This document shows, piece by piece, positions 1-8,837 of a DNA stretch of 41,490 bases; position 1 is the first letter of the stretch, and each line of letters opens with the position of its first letter. This stretch comes from Pseudomonadales bacterium (GTDB taxonomy: Bacteria > Pseudomonadota > Gammaproteobacteria > Pseudomonadales > Azotimanducaceae). Below the pieces are notes generated by a model that did not search any database, was not told the origin of the DNA, and was given only the letters and a program-made list of their open reading frames with translations. A program made the translations under genes and the position numbers. The stretch is from positions 1 to 41,490 of the forward strand of contig JASMJM010000045.1 in assembly GCA_030749725.1 (NCBI GenBank), in the 5' to 3' direction.

Positions 1-52
1 TCAGCATGGCATATTGTTTCTGAATTGTCTGAAACACACCCTTGCTATATTG

Positions 53-400
53 TCAGGTTGGTGCAGGAAGAACCCAGCTTCCGGGTTGGCTGGCTGGGCG
101 ATGGGGTCTTAACCTTCTTAACAACTTTATGAGCAGACTCCAAGTACCATGAGTTCTCTCAATTGATTCGATGCGGTTGCCTTCGGTTCGGACACTCAGC
201 TTCATGACGTTTCCAGCGCGCTCAATAGAAACACTTATCGGTTTTGCCGCAAACCTCTCCTTCGCTGTTTCTGCGAAGTCACTGAGTATCGAAAGCCCAG
301 ACTGCCACTCTTCCGGGGTGAAATCGAGTCGCCCCGCACCAGTGTACTCAATCTCATCGTACGATCACGTCTGAGAAGACTCTCGCATACCATGGGCCAT
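53..400 (-). pseudogene. Hypothetical protein gene interrupted by an in-frame stop
   Basis: On the minus strand a reading frame runs open from 364 down to a TGA at 53-55 and reads like a real protein: acidic and mixed composition, with stretches such as GRLDFTPEEWQ and AKPISVSIERAGN. No usual start codon opens this long frame. The only ATGs upstream in frame (398-400 and 386-388) are separated from it by a TGA at 365-367. A CGA-to-TGA change there would turn an intact gene of about 115 codons into a broken one. Alternatives are use of a rare start after the stop, or a shorter protein from the internal ATG. I do not recognise the family. It lies just downstream of the GH29 fucosidase gene on the same strand. 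Confidence is low because the evidence is only composition and openness of the frame. Confidence 0.35.
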
Positions 401-510
401 GTAATTGACCAGGTCGATCCGCTTGGATGGCCTTTAAGCGAAGTGTTGTTGGATGATCTCGTCAACCATGAGGGGACCAAGGCGCACCTCAACGCTGCGA
501 TAATGGGCCC

Positions 511-1794
511 TTATTTCAGAAACAGCTCAATAACCGGAATGGTCACGTCCGGCTTGATCACCGGAAGAGAGAGGGTAATCTGGCCCTCCTTGCTGCGCTG
601 CACTTCGGCGGCGGCATCGAATTCCCGGTAGCGAACTTCAGAGGCATCGTGCAGAAACTGGGCATAGGCAACTTTTCCTGCCAGGTCATCCAGTTGGATG
701 TGTTTGAACGGCCAGGCGAATATGTGCAGGTAGAGCCGCTTGCCATTCTGGGTATAACGGCAGTCCGAAGGGGCGACGTAATCGCTTGCGCTGCAACCAT
801 AGATGCTGCGGCTATTGTGGTGCATCCAACGGCCCATGCCCCGCAGCCGATCGATGGCACGTGCGTCGAACTCACCCCGTCCGGTGGGGCCGACGTTTAA
901 CAGCAGGTTTCCGCCTTTGCTAACGGTATCGATTAGCATCTGCAGCAGCGTCTCGGTGCTCTTCCAAGTTTGCTCATCTCGGTGATAGCCCCAGCTACCG
1001 CTAAAGGTCTGACACGCCTCCCACAATACCGGTTTGCCGTCCACCTGCAGCCACTCGGAAGGCTGATACTGTTCCGGGGTCTTGATATCCCAGCCTTCCT
1101 CCAGATTCATGCGGTCGTTGAGCACTACATCCGGCATGGCATCCCTGACCATGCTATAGAGTCTTTTAGATTGCCAGTCGTGCCGGCCCTTGCCCGGTAA
1201 TCCGCGATAGTCTGCATTGGGATAGGAGAAGTCGAACCACATGATATCCACTTTGCCATATTGGGTCAGCAGTTCCCGGGATTGCCCGTGCAGATATTCC
1301 ACGTAACGGTTCATATTCCGCTTACTGTTGATCGCCTCGACATCATCCCGGTCTCGCATGGGGTGGAATATGTCGATGGGGAACTCCGGGTGATGCCAGT
1401 CTATCAGTGAGTGATAGAAACCAACCTTCATCTCCTCGGCGCGAAAGGCATCCACCATCGGTTTGATCAGATCCTTACCGTAGGGTGTGTGACTTGCGCT
1501 GTAATCGGTCAACTTCGAATCGAACAGGCAGAATCCATCGTGATGCTTAGTGGTCACCACAAAGTATTTCATACCCGCGTTGCGTGCTTCTCTGGCCCAC
1601 ACGCCTGGATCGTACAGATCGGGATCGAAGTGTTTGAAGTAGGTATCGTAGTCCTGCTCCGTGATTTGCTCACGGCTTTTGATCCATTCGTGCCGGGCGG
1701 GCAGGGCGTACAAACCCCAGTGGATAAACAGACCGAAACGGTCATGACTGAACCAGGAGGTATCCCCGGGTGTCGGCAGGGGCATCTGCGGCAT
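511..1794 (-). CDS. Alpha-L-fucosidase, glycoside hydrolase family 29
   Basis: A 427-residue GH29-type enzyme expected to remove terminal alpha-L-fucose from glycans by a retaining mechanism. The N-terminal barrel shows family hallmarks: FGLFIHWGLYA near residue 20, KYFVVTTKHHDGFCLFDS near 77, and VDIMWFDFSYP, whose Asp (about residue 188) fits the catalytic nucleophile. KGGNLLLNVGPTGRG follows later and is also typical. The frame is open further upstream, but the ATG at 1794 is preferred: it has AGAGGAG at good spacing and the family similarity begins there. No signal peptide is visible, so the enzyme is probably cytoplasmic. It would act on imported fucosylated oligosaccharides. No sugar transporter or other fucose-catabolism gene lies beside it. 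The family call is secure; the exact substrate is inferred. Confidence 0.9.
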   Translation of the reverse strand: MPQMPLPTPGDTSWFSHDRFGLFIHWGLYALPARHEWIKSREQITEQDYDTYFKHFDPDLYDPGVWAREARNAGMKYFVVTTKHHDGFCLFDSKLTDYSASHTPYGKDLIKPMVDAFRAEEMKVGFYHSLIDWHHPEFPIDIFHPMRDRDDVEAINSKRNMNRYVEYLHGQSRELLTQYGKVDIMWFDFSYPNADYRGLPGKGRHDWQSKRLYSMVRDAMPDVVLNDRMNLEEGWDIKTPEQYQPSEWLQVDGKPVLWEACQTFSGSWGYHRDEQTWKSTETLLQMLIDTVSKGGNLLLNVGPTGRGEFDARAIDRLRGMGRWMHHNSRSIYGCSASDYVAPSDCRYTQNGKRLYLHIFAWPFKHIQLDDLAGKVAYAQFLHDASEVRYREFDAAAEVQRSKEGQITLSLPVIKPDVTIPVIELFLK

Positions 1795-1939
1795 GATGTT
1801 CTCCTCTGTGCTGATTCCAGCGCAAGCATAGGAAATTCGTACTAAAATGTCATCCTGCTGATTACCCATCCGGGATGTTGTATTAAGCCTGCCTGGGGCT
1901 AAACTTAACGATATTCAGTCGGGATCCGAGGACTGTTTT

Positions 1940-3742
1940 ATGATGTCGTATCATGCCTCGCTAGATGATATTAACTTTGCCTTAACCTATATCGCCGACT
2001 ATCCGAAAATAGCCGCGTTGCCCCCAAACAGGGAGGCAACCAGCGATGTTGTCGAGGCTGTCCTCACCGAGGCTGCCAAGTTCGCGGCTACGCTGCTGGC
2101 ACCCTTGAATCAGTCCGGCGACCAGCAGGGCTGCCGCTTAGGAAATGGTGAAGTGCAGACCCCGGATGGATTCCGTGAAGCCTATCGTCAGTACATCGAT
2201 GCCGGCTGGGCGGGGTTGCCCTTCCCGCAGCAGCACGGTGGCCAGGGACTTCCCTGGATACTCGGTGGCATCGTGCAGGAGATGTGGGACGGCGCGAACA
2301 TGGCCTGGGGTCTCTGTCCGATCCTGTCCCGTGGCGCCATCGAGCTGCTGCTATCGCACGGTTCAGAAGCACAGAAGTCCCTTTATCTGCCGAGATTGAT
2401 CTCCGGCGAATGGAGCGGAAGCATGCATCTGACCGAGCCGCAGGCCGGTACAGACCTGGCCATGATAAAGACCGTTGCGGTAGCCGAGGACGACCATTTT
2501 CTGCTCAAAGGGCAGAAGATATTCATTACCTGGGGCGAACAGGACTTCACTGAAAATATCCTTCATCTGGTGTTGGCGAGGACTGCCAATGCGCCGCCGG
2601 GTGCCAGAGGCATATCTCTCTTTATGGTGCCAAAATTCCTGGTCAACGAGGACGGTAGCATCGGCGCTCGCAACGACGTTCAGTGCGTCGCCCTGGAGAA
2701 GAAGCTGGGAGTCCGCGGTAGTGCTACCTGTGTTATGTCCCACGGTGACAATCAAGGTGCGGTCGGTTACCTCATCGGTGACGAGGGCAGAGGCATTGCC
2801 ACCATGTTCACCATGATGAACAACGAACGGCTGGCTGTGGCGCTGCAGAGCATCGCTGTGGCCGATCGGGCTTACCAACTTGCCCGGGACTACGCCAAGG
2901 AGCGAGTGCAATCGCGAGCCCTTACCGAACAGGGTAATTCTGAACCAGTGACGATAATCCACCATGCGGATGTGCGCCGTATGCTTCTGTCGATGAAGGC
3001 TCGCATCGAAGCAGGCCGGGCACTCTGTTATTACGCCATGGGTCAGATTGATATCAGTCATGCCGACGAGGATTCACAACTCAGAGGGGCTGCCCAGAAA
3101 CGAGTCGATCTTCTAACACCGGTTATCAAAGGTTGGTGTGGTGAATCGGTGATAGATGTCACCAATACCGGCATCCAGGTACACGGGGGGATGGGATTTG
3201 TCGAGGAGACCGGGGCGGCCCAGTATCTTCGCGATGGTCGGATCTGTTCCATCTATGAGGGAACCAGCGGCATTCAGTCGAACGATCTGGTGCTGCGCAA
3301 GATTCTGGCAGATGGGGGTGAGCAGATGCGACTGTTGCTGGAGGAGATTCAAGGGGACATCGATGTCTGGCGGGAGGACCTGGCTGAAAACCTGGCGCTG
3401 GCCGCCATCATCGTGGAGCTGCATCAATCCCTTGCCGTCCTGCGGGAGGCAACGGACTGGATGATGGCGACCGGGACGAAAAACGTAAACAGTGCCGCTG
3501 CTTCCGCGTTCCACTATCTGATGTTGACTGGTTACGTCACCAGCAATTGGTTGTTGGTGAAAGGTATCGCAAATGCCCTCGGCGACACGGAAAGCGATGG
3601 ACGCTCGGATGCGTATCTCACCGTCAGGATCCAGGTTGCCAGATTTTCTAGTGAACAATTCTTGAGTCTGGCTGACGGATTGCTGAAGACCATCCAACGG
3701 GGAGACGATGCCATCATGGCGCTGGCAGTCGATGAGTTTTAG
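1940..3742 (+). CDS. Acyl-CoA dehydrogenase, DmdC/FadE5-like long form
   Basis: A 600-residue FAD-dependent acyl-CoA dehydrogenase of the long subfamily with an extra C-terminal domain. Members include DmdC (3-methylmercaptopropionyl-CoA dehydrogenase) and FadE5-type enzymes. Visible features are the N-terminal helical domain (PFPQQHGGQGLPW near 95), the FAD/substrate segment MHLTEPQAGTDLAMIKT near 160, and the C-terminal catalytic region IYEGTSGIQSNDL. The Glu in that region, at about residue 440, is the expected base that abstracts the alpha-proton. It oxidises an acyl-CoA to the enoyl-CoA in the cytoplasm and passes electrons to electron-transfer flavoprotein. The gene is divergent from the fucosidase gene, with about 145 bp between the starts. 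Chain-length specificity cannot be read from the sequence, and the DmdC label describes the subfamily, not proven DMSP metabolism. Confidence 0.9.
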   Translation: MMSYHASLDDINFALTYIADYPKIAALPPNREATSDVVEAVLTEAAKFAATLLAPLNQSGDQQGCRLGNGEVQTPDGFREAYRQYIDAGWAGLPFPQQHGGQGLPWILGGIVQEMWDGANMAWGLCPILSRGAIELLLSHGSEAQKSLYLPRLISGEWSGSMHLTEPQAGTDLAMIKTVAVAEDDHFLLKGQKIFITWGEQDFTENILHLVLARTANAPPGARGISLFMVPKFLVNEDGSIGARNDVQCVALEKKLGVRGSATCVMSHGDNQGAVGYLIGDEGRGIATMFTMMNNERLAVALQSIAVADRAYQLARDYAKERVQSRALTEQGNSEPVTIIHHADVRRMLLSMKARIEAGRALCYYAMGQIDISHADEDSQLRGAAQKRVDLLTPVIKGWCGESVIDVTNTGIQVHGGMGFVEETGAAQYLRDGRICSIYEGTSGIQSNDLVLRKILADGGEQMRLLLEEIQGDIDVWREDLAENLALAAIIVELHQSLAVLREATDWMMATGTKNVNSAAASAFHYLMLTGYVTSNWLLVKGIANALGDTESDGRSDAYLTVRIQVARFSSEQFLSLADGLLKTIQRGDDAIMALAVDEF

Positions 3743-3887
3743 GGGGCCGCCCAGGTGTGAACGGGTGGCACGCGGGCATCGCAGTTAAGAGAGGGCTACC
3801 TTCCATGCAGATAAACTACTATGTTAAGGTACCGATGAGCTGTTCAGGGGCTGACAGCTAACTGATCACAGCAAAGGAGTCGGATCC

Positions 3888-4364
3888 GTGCAACGCCCGG
3901 TGTCAATTGGTCTACTGCTTGCATTGCTGTTTATCGTCGGTCTGCCCATCGCTGCTGATCCGAACCCACCCGTCTATCTCGTTGCTTTTCACTCTCCTGG
4001 TCCCAACTGGAATTACAGTCGGTCTGCTGCCGATCAACCCGGCATGGCAGAACATCATCGTTATGTGAACGCCCTCAGAGAAGCCGGGAAAGTGATCCTG
4101 GGTGGTGACTACCTGGATCATGCCGGCGGCATGATGATATACCAAATGAAGACGATCCAAGAAGCCAGGTTGGCAGCCAATAATGATCCGGCTGTGAAGG
4201 CGGGGCTGTTAAAGGTCGAGGTGAAAACCTGGCGGGCGAATCTGTCATCGGTTCGAATTGTCGCCAAGCGTAGATCATCGGCGGCCTTGGATAGGAAGCA
4301 ACCGTTTAAGATCAAGTCGGCTAATCAGGGGGCACCCATAAATCTGAAGGACGAGCCTGATTAG
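3888..4364 (+). CDS. Secreted YCII-like (dimeric alpha/beta barrel) protein
   Basis: A 158-residue protein starting at GTG, preceded by AAAGGAG about 8 bases upstream. Residues 1-22 form a clear signal peptide (hydrophobic LLLALLFIVGLPIAA, then ADPNPP). The body from about 28 to 125 resembles the YCII-related fold: VYLVAFHSPGPNW, EHHRYVNALREAGKVILGGDYLDHAGGMMIY and an ARLAANNDPAVKAG helix. YCII proteins are small ferredoxin-like-fold dimers of mostly unknown reaction, with conserved His and Asp residues. Here His and Asp occur in the HHRYV and GDYLDH segments. The C-terminal 30 residues are Lys/Ser-rich and low in complexity. Periplasmic location is inferred from the signal peptide. A YCII protein with an export signal is less usual than the cytoplasmic form. 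The function is unknown. Confidence 0.75.
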   Translation: MQRPVSIGLLLALLFIVGLPIAADPNPPVYLVAFHSPGPNWNYSRSAADQPGMAEHHRYVNALREAGKVILGGDYLDHAGGMMIYQMKTIQEARLAANNDPAVKAGLLKVEVKTWRANLSSVRIVAKRRSSAALDRKQPFKIKSANQGAPINLKDEPD

Positions 4365-4446
4365 CTGGTCTCCTTCCCGTGTCGCAGAAACAATAGCTCT
4401 GGATGGTTACTAGCCGGGGGCGCCTAGCCCGTCGCCGCTGTCGGGA

Positions 4447-6009
4447 TTAGATATTTCTGCCTCGATCCTTCCAGTAGGCATCCCGCAATAGACGTTTCAG
4501 CAGCTTGCCGGTCGGGTGTCTCGGCAGGGCCTCCTCAAAATCGATGGATCTGGGTGCCTTGTAGCCAGCCAGGTGGTCTTTGCAGAAAGCAATCAACTCC
4601 TCAGCCAACTCATCGCTCGGTTCGATCTCGTCCACCAGTTCTATTGCCGCCTTGACCTCTTCGCCAAAATCCTCATTGGGTATGCCAAAAACAGCCGCGT
4701 CCACAACTGAGGGGTGATTGACCAAGATACCTTCGATCTCTGCCGGGTAGATATTGACGCCACCGGAGATGATCATATCGATCTTGCGATCACTCATAAA
4801 AAGGCAGCCATCTTCATCCAGGTAGCCGATGTCACCAAAGGTAAACACGCCGGGTTCCAGGTGGGCTTCCTTCGTTTTGTCGGGATCATTGTGGTATTCG
4901 AAGTCGGAACCCATTTTGTTTTTCACGTAGATCTGGCCGGCTTCGTTGACCGCGGCAGGGCTGCCGTCGTCCTTGAGGATCATGATCTCCATTATCTCCG
5001 ACGGCTTACCCAGGCTGCCTGGCTTCTGCAGCCACTCCTCGGAGTTGACCGTGGTGACGATCGAACCCTCTGTTGAACCGTAATACTCGGAGATGATCGG
5101 TCCCCACCACTCGATCATCTGTTTCTTCACATCGATGGGACAGGGCGCTGCGCCGTGCCAGATAATCTGCAAGCTGCTGCCGTCGAAACTGTTGCGAATG
5201 TCATCGTCCAGTCGCAGCATGCGCAGAAACTGGGTGGGAACCAGATGCATATTGGTCACCTGATATTCATCGATCAGTTGCAGCGTTTCGGCAGCATCGA
5301 ACTTCTGTCTGATGACCACCGAACTGCCAATCAGCAGTGGCAGAAATGACCACGCCCATTGTGCTGAGTGATAGACCGGACCTTCCAGGAGGGTGGTACC
5401 CCCTTCCGGCAGGCCCAGCATTCCGGAAATCCCTGCACCGATCATCTGCAGGCTTTCAATGGGTGCACCGGTTTGAGCCAAACCGCTGCGCACTCCCTTC
5501 GGTTTGCCGGTCGTTCCCGATGTATAGAACATGGGGCCTCCCAGACTCTGATCATCCGGTTCCTCGGCCGACCCTTGGGCCAGGTAGCTTTCATATTCCA
5601 GGAATCCGACCGGTGCTTCACCACCTACCATCAGCGATACATTCAACTGAGGGGCATCCTTGTGACTGACAGCTTGACAAGCGACATCGGCGAACCGAGT
5701 GTCCGCGATGAGCGCTTTGGAACCCGAGTCAGCGAGGATGTAGGCCACTTCCTCCGCTACACCATGCCAGTTGATGGGTACCAGTAACCAGCCTGCATGG
5801 CTTGCGGCTGCAAATGCTTCATAGTATTCCCTTCGGTTGCCACTGAACACGCTGAATATGTCACCGGTCTGCAATCCTGCCGACCTGAGGCGATCGATCA
5901 ATCGATTGACGCGCTGGTTGAACTCAACCCAACTGGTTGTGCCGAATTCATCGATGAGTGCGGTCTCGTCAGGTTTTTTGTCAGCGTGGGGTTTGAGCAG
6001 AAATGCCAT
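4447..6009 (-). CDS. AMP-forming acyl-CoA ligase
   Basis: A 520-residue member of the adenylate-forming (ANL) superfamily that activates a carboxylic acid to an acyl-AMP and then to its CoA thioester. The P-loop motif [13 protein letters not shown] lies near residue 165. The adenylation motif YYGSTEGS is near 310, the TFGDIGYLDEDG hinge region near 400, and the C-terminal catalytic Lys is in PRHPTGKLLKR near 505. The ATG at 6009 has an AGAG-type ribosome site upstream. An inverted repeat lies 44 bases before the start. It resembles the fatty-acid or steroid side-chain ligases of lipid-degrading bacteria more than acetyl-CoA synthetase, but the substrate cannot be assigned. It converges with the YCII-like gene and follows the DsbA-like gene on the same strand, with 85 bp between. 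Confidence 0.9.
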   Translation of the reverse strand: MAFLLKPHADKKPDETALIDEFGTTSWVEFNQRVNRLIDRLRSAGLQTGDIFSVFSGNRREYYEAFAAASHAGWLLVPINWHGVAEEVAYILADSGSKALIADTRFADVACQAVSHKDAPQLNVSLMVGGEAPVGFLEYESYLAQGSAEEPDDQSLGGPMFYTSGTTGKPKGVRSGLAQTGAPIESLQMIGAGISGMLGLPEGGTTLLEGPVYHSAQWAWSFLPLLIGSSVVIRQKFDAAETLQLIDEYQVTNMHLVPTQFLRMLRLDDDIRNSFDGSSLQIIWHGAAPCPIDVKKQMIEWWGPIISEYYGSTEGSIVTTVNSEEWLQKPGSLGKPSEIMEIMILKDDGSPAAVNEAGQIYVKNKMGSDFEYHNDPDKTKEAHLEPGVFTFGDIGYLDEDGCLFMSDRKIDMIISGGVNIYPAEIEGILVNHPSVVDAAVFGIPNEDFGEEVKAAIELVDEIEPSDELAEELIAFCKDHLAGYKAPRSIDFEEALPRHPTGKLLKRLLRDAYWKDRGRNI

Positions 6010-6052
6010 GGCTTACTCTCTGGCTGTGTCGGCTGGATTGATCATCCCTTAA

Positions 6053-6068
6053 TGCATCTTACGATGCA
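6053..6068. promoter_or_regulatory. Inverted repeat upstream of the acyl-CoA ligase gene
   Basis: TGCATC and GATGCA form a perfect 6-bp inverted repeat around TTAC. It begins 44 bases upstream of the ligase start codon on the minus strand. Its position fits an operator, but no regulator is identified and a repeat this short can occur by chance. Confidence 0.25.
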
Positions 6069-6094
6069 ACTGCGGGAGAGGGCACTGGATGCGT

Positions 6095-6793
6095 TTACGC
6101 GTTACCTGGTTTGGTCTTCTTGGCCAGTTCCTGTTCGACTAAATAGTCGACAATATCCAGCAGACGCGACAGGCCTATCTTGGCGTTGGTTTTGACGCGA
6201 TATTTACCGTTCACTACCATGGTAGGAACACTGGAGACTCTATAACGTCGTTGGCGCTCGTCAGCAGCAGAATGCACTCGTTTTGTTGTCGGCGAATTGT
6301 AGGCCGTTTTGTATTCTGCTGAGGTAGTGCCTTTGCCATCGAAGTAACTCGCCAGCTTTTCAAGGCTGTTGAAAGACGTCTTCCTTATTTGAATCTCGTG
6401 AAAAAAAGCAGGGTGAATTTGTGCGGTGATACCAAGGGCCTCGGTAGTGTAATAACTCTGTGCCAAGATGCGCCAGCTATCGTTGAACATGGCCGGGGAG
6501 CGGATAAAGTTAACCTTGTCGCTGTTCTTCTCAATCCACGTGTCCAGATCCGAATCCAGGTTGTAGCAGTGGATGCAGCCATAGGAAAAAAACTCCATCA
6601 CTTCGATCTTGTCGCCTCTGAGTCGTCTCGGGTTTTCCACCTCTTCATAGTGGACCCCCAGCTGGTACTCCCCCATCGGAATATCAGTGACCACGATGGT
6701 CGAGACGTAGATGACGATCACTGCAACAACCGCCAATCCGATCGCCACTGCCACCTTTTGATAAAGCAAAACCTTGGATTGTTTCTTTGCCAT
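6095..6793 (-). CDS. Membrane-anchored DsbA-like thiol:disulfide oxidoreductase
   Basis: A 232-residue thioredoxin-fold protein. A basic N-terminus (MAKKQSK) is followed by one hydrophobic segment at about 14-36, which would anchor it in the inner membrane with the catalytic domain in the periplasm. The active site is FFSYGCIHCYNL with Cys73 and Cys76 (CIHC; E. coli DsbA has CPHC). A helical insertion follows, and the cis-proline loop is SSVPTMVVNGKY near 195. These features fit DsbA-type oxidases that introduce disulfides into exported proteins. The C-terminus is Lys-rich. Unlike classic DsbA it is not a cleaved soluble protein, because AVVAVIVIYVSTIVV lacks an obvious cleavage site. The substrate range is unknown. 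The gene is divergent from the LLM oxidoreductase gene across 131 bp. Confidence 0.85.
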   Translation of the reverse strand: MAKKQSKVLLYQKVAVAIGLAVVAVIVIYVSTIVVTDIPMGEYQLGVHYEEVENPRRLRGDKIEVMEFFSYGCIHCYNLDSDLDTWIEKNSDKVNFIRSPAMFNDSWRILAQSYYTTEALGITAQIHPAFFHEIQIRKTSFNSLEKLASYFDGKGTTSAEYKTAYNSPTTKRVHSAADERQRRYRVSSVPTMVVNGKYRVKTNAKIGLSRLLDIVDYLVEQELAKKTKPGNA

Positions 6794-6924
6794 GATCTTG
6801 ACGATTCATCCAGAATGTAGGGACTAATATAAATAAAATCCCCGGCGTTTAAAATAGTTGAGTGTCTTTAAGGTTCAAAATGATTTGTGTAGACTGCCCC
6901 GTTTGAATCACTTCGAGGAGTTGC

Positions 6925-7827
6925 ATGATGAGTCAGATGCCTGCATTGAGCCTGGCGGCGGTACCGGGACGTCGTAAAGCAACGTTGGAGCTCGCGCAGC
7001 AGATAGAGCAGCGGGGATTCAGCGGAATTTTCTGTCCAAGCTTCGGCGATGGTCTGGCACTCTGCGAAGCGCTGGCATTAGTGACTAACGAGATTGTGTT
7101 CGGCACCAGTATCGCCCCCATCTATTTCAGATCGGTTGCCGACTTTGCCCAAACGACCTCATTCATACACGAAGTGTCGGGCGGTCGCTTTCGATTCGGA
7201 ATCGGCGTGAGCCATGCACCTGCTCTGGCGCAACGAGGAATCGCTTCGGGTAAACCGTTGGCAGATACCAGGAGTTTCGTATCCGAAATCAGGGACGTGC
7301 AGAGGGCAGGTGAACTGCCACCCATCATACTCGCTACGCTGCGCAAGAAAATGATCGCCCTATCGGAAGAGATCGGCGCCGGTATGGTGTTCGCAAACGG
7401 CAGCCGATCTCACATGAAAGATTCACTGGCGGTGCTCTCGGATGCGGCCCGAGTGGGCGACTTCTTCGTCGGCAATATGATTCCTACCTGTATCGACGAC
7501 GACATCGAAGCTGCCAAAGCCGTAAACCGAAGGACCCTCACCAGCTATGTCATGCTGCCCAACTATCGTAATTACTGGAAAGAGGCTGGCTATGTCAGTG
7601 AGATGGAGGCGATCGAGGCGACCGTCGCAGCGGACGAGCCCGCCAAAATCCCGTCCCTTTTGACCGATGAGTGGCTGGCAGACACCACCCTGTTCGGATC
7701 GGCTGCCCGAGTACGGCAGGAGCTGGACCAATGGTTCGATGCAGGCGTCAAAACACCGATTCTGGTGCCGTCTTCTGCCAATGGCGGGCAGATGAAAGCA
7801 TTCGAGGAGCTGTTTAACATCTTTTGA
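6925..7827 (+). CDS. LLM-class flavin/F420-dependent oxidoreductase (short form)
   Basis: A 300-residue bacterial-luciferase-like TIM-barrel protein. LLM-family signs are EQRGFSGIFCPSFGDGLALCEALAL near 27, IVFGTSIAPIYFR (strand 3), FIHEVSGGRFRFGIGVSHA near 80, and the C-terminal LFGSAARVRQELDQWFDAGVKTPILVP. The GRFRFGIGVSH segment is the usual cofactor-side signature. Many members with this look use F420 rather than FMN, and the F420 locus in this window makes that likely, though sequence alone does not prove it. The protein is shorter than typical members (about 330-350), and the middle region (residues 120-170) looks condensed. GAGGAG lies just upstream of the ATG. Its substrate is unknown. 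Confidence 0.8.
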   Translation: MMSQMPALSLAAVPGRRKATLELAQQIEQRGFSGIFCPSFGDGLALCEALALVTNEIVFGTSIAPIYFRSVADFAQTTSFIHEVSGGRFRFGIGVSHAPALAQRGIASGKPLADTRSFVSEIRDVQRAGELPPIILATLRKKMIALSEEIGAGMVFANGSRSHMKDSLAVLSDAARVGDFFVGNMIPTCIDDDIEAAKAVNRRTLTSYVMLPNYRNYWKEAGYVSEMEAIEATVAADEPAKIPSLLTDEWLADTTLFGSAARVRQELDQWFDAGVKTPILVPSSANGGQMKAFEELFNIF

Positions 7828-7918
7828 CACTGCAGTTGGTGGCGCGAGTTCATGCGCTGATCATCCCATTGTCGTTACCGACCGTTTTCCTCAGTTCGTT
7901 CGTCTTTCGAAAGAAGGG

Positions 7919-8818
7919 CTACGAGACGCCTAGGCCGAAATGTCGTTGCAGGAATTCCTGGGTTACCTTGAGGAATTCATCCAGCTGGTCATGGTGCACC
8001 CAGTGGCCTGCCCGTTCGATCAGGGCTGATTCGACATTGCGGAAGTGTTTAGCTGTGTCGTTTTGGCCGATGCGATGGGGATACCCCTCCGTAGCAGTGA
8101 TGAGAAGGACCGGGCAGGTGATCTCCCGCCATAGCTCCTCTATCTGTTCATAGGGAATATCGTAAGGGGGTCGGCTGTGGGTGTAGTTGTCGAATTTCCA
8201 GGTATAGGTACCGTCTTCATTGCGATTGCTGCCGTGGATGGTCAAATGCCGTGCCCGCTGTTCATCGAGATGAGGATTTGACTTCTGCATGCGCTGGAAT
8301 GCCTCGGCAAGCGATGGGTATTTGCGTGGTGATCGACCGGCCAGTTTGCGGTTGTTATCGATCCAGTACTTGAGCGTTTGCCTGGTAGTATTGCCACGCA
8401 TGTACCAACCGGGCATGCCGCCCACTCCCTCCAGAACGGTCAAACTGGCGATCTTTTCCGGATAGATGCCGGCCAATATGCAGGCCAGCGTGCCGCCGAG
8501 CGAGTGGGCGATGATATGCACCGGGTCCAATTCTTCCTGATGCACAAGCTGGGCTATGTCGTAGACATCGTCGATGTGACCGTATGCGCCGCCCATCGCC
8601 CAGTCGGAATCGCCGTGTCCCCGCAGGTCCGGTACCACCACGTGAAATGCACTGCACATCGTCTGGGCGACCCAATCCCAGGTGTGACAGTGATCGTGGA
8701 TGCCGTGGATGAGCAGCATATGGGGTGCCGACTCATTGCCCCAGTCGAGGTAGTGCAGCTTGAGTCGTTGCGAAAAGTACGAGTGGGACGTCGGTCTCGC
8801 TTTGTTGATATCTTCCAT
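7919..8818 (-). CDS. Alpha/beta-hydrolase fold protein
   Basis: A 299-residue alpha/beta hydrolase. The oxyanion-hole segment is LLIHGIHDHCHTWDW near residue 35, followed by the DLRGHGDSDW turn. The nucleophile elbow is AHSLGGT with Ser106, and the catalytic His is probably in RAGHWVHHDQ near 276. The cap region between is rich in aromatic and basic residues. Such enzymes hydrolyse esters, lactones or related bonds. The gene begins 20 bp after the stop of the FATP-type acyl-CoA ligase gene on the same strand, so the two are probably co-transcribed. That arrangement suggests the hydrolase releases or processes an acid that the ligase then activates. This is inference from position; the substrate is not identifiable. 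Confidence 0.85.
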   Translation of the reverse strand: MEDINKARPTSHSYFSQRLKLHYLDWGNESAPHMLLIHGIHDHCHTWDWVAQTMCSAFHVVVPDLRGHGDSDWAMGGAYGHIDDVYDIAQLVHQEELDPVHIIAHSLGGTLACILAGIYPEKIASLTVLEGVGGMPGWYMRGNTTRQTLKYWIDNNRKLAGRSPRKYPSLAEAFQRMQKSNPHLDEQRARHLTIHGSNRNEDGTYTWKFDNYTHSRPPYDIPYEQIEELWREITCPVLLITATEGYPHRIGQNDTAKHFRNVESALIERAGHWVHHDQLDEFLKVTQEFLQRHFGLGVS

Positions 8819-8837
8819 TGCGTTTACAGCCTGCGTA

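Noticed and set aside
2363-3061. 232-codon antisense frame in the acyl-CoA dehydrogenase gene
   Set aside because: The sense strand carries conserved dehydrogenase motifs throughout; the antisense product resembles nothing.
3838-3859. AGCTGT...ACAGCT stem upstream of the YCII-like gene considered as riboswitch or terminator
   Set aside because: Only a 6-bp stem with a 10-base loop, no T-run and no recognisable aptamer features.
6858-6895. Possible sigma-70 promoter before the LLM gene (TTGAGT with TGATTT or TAGACT)
   Set aside because: The -10 candidates are poor or at the wrong spacing, so no promoter is claimed.
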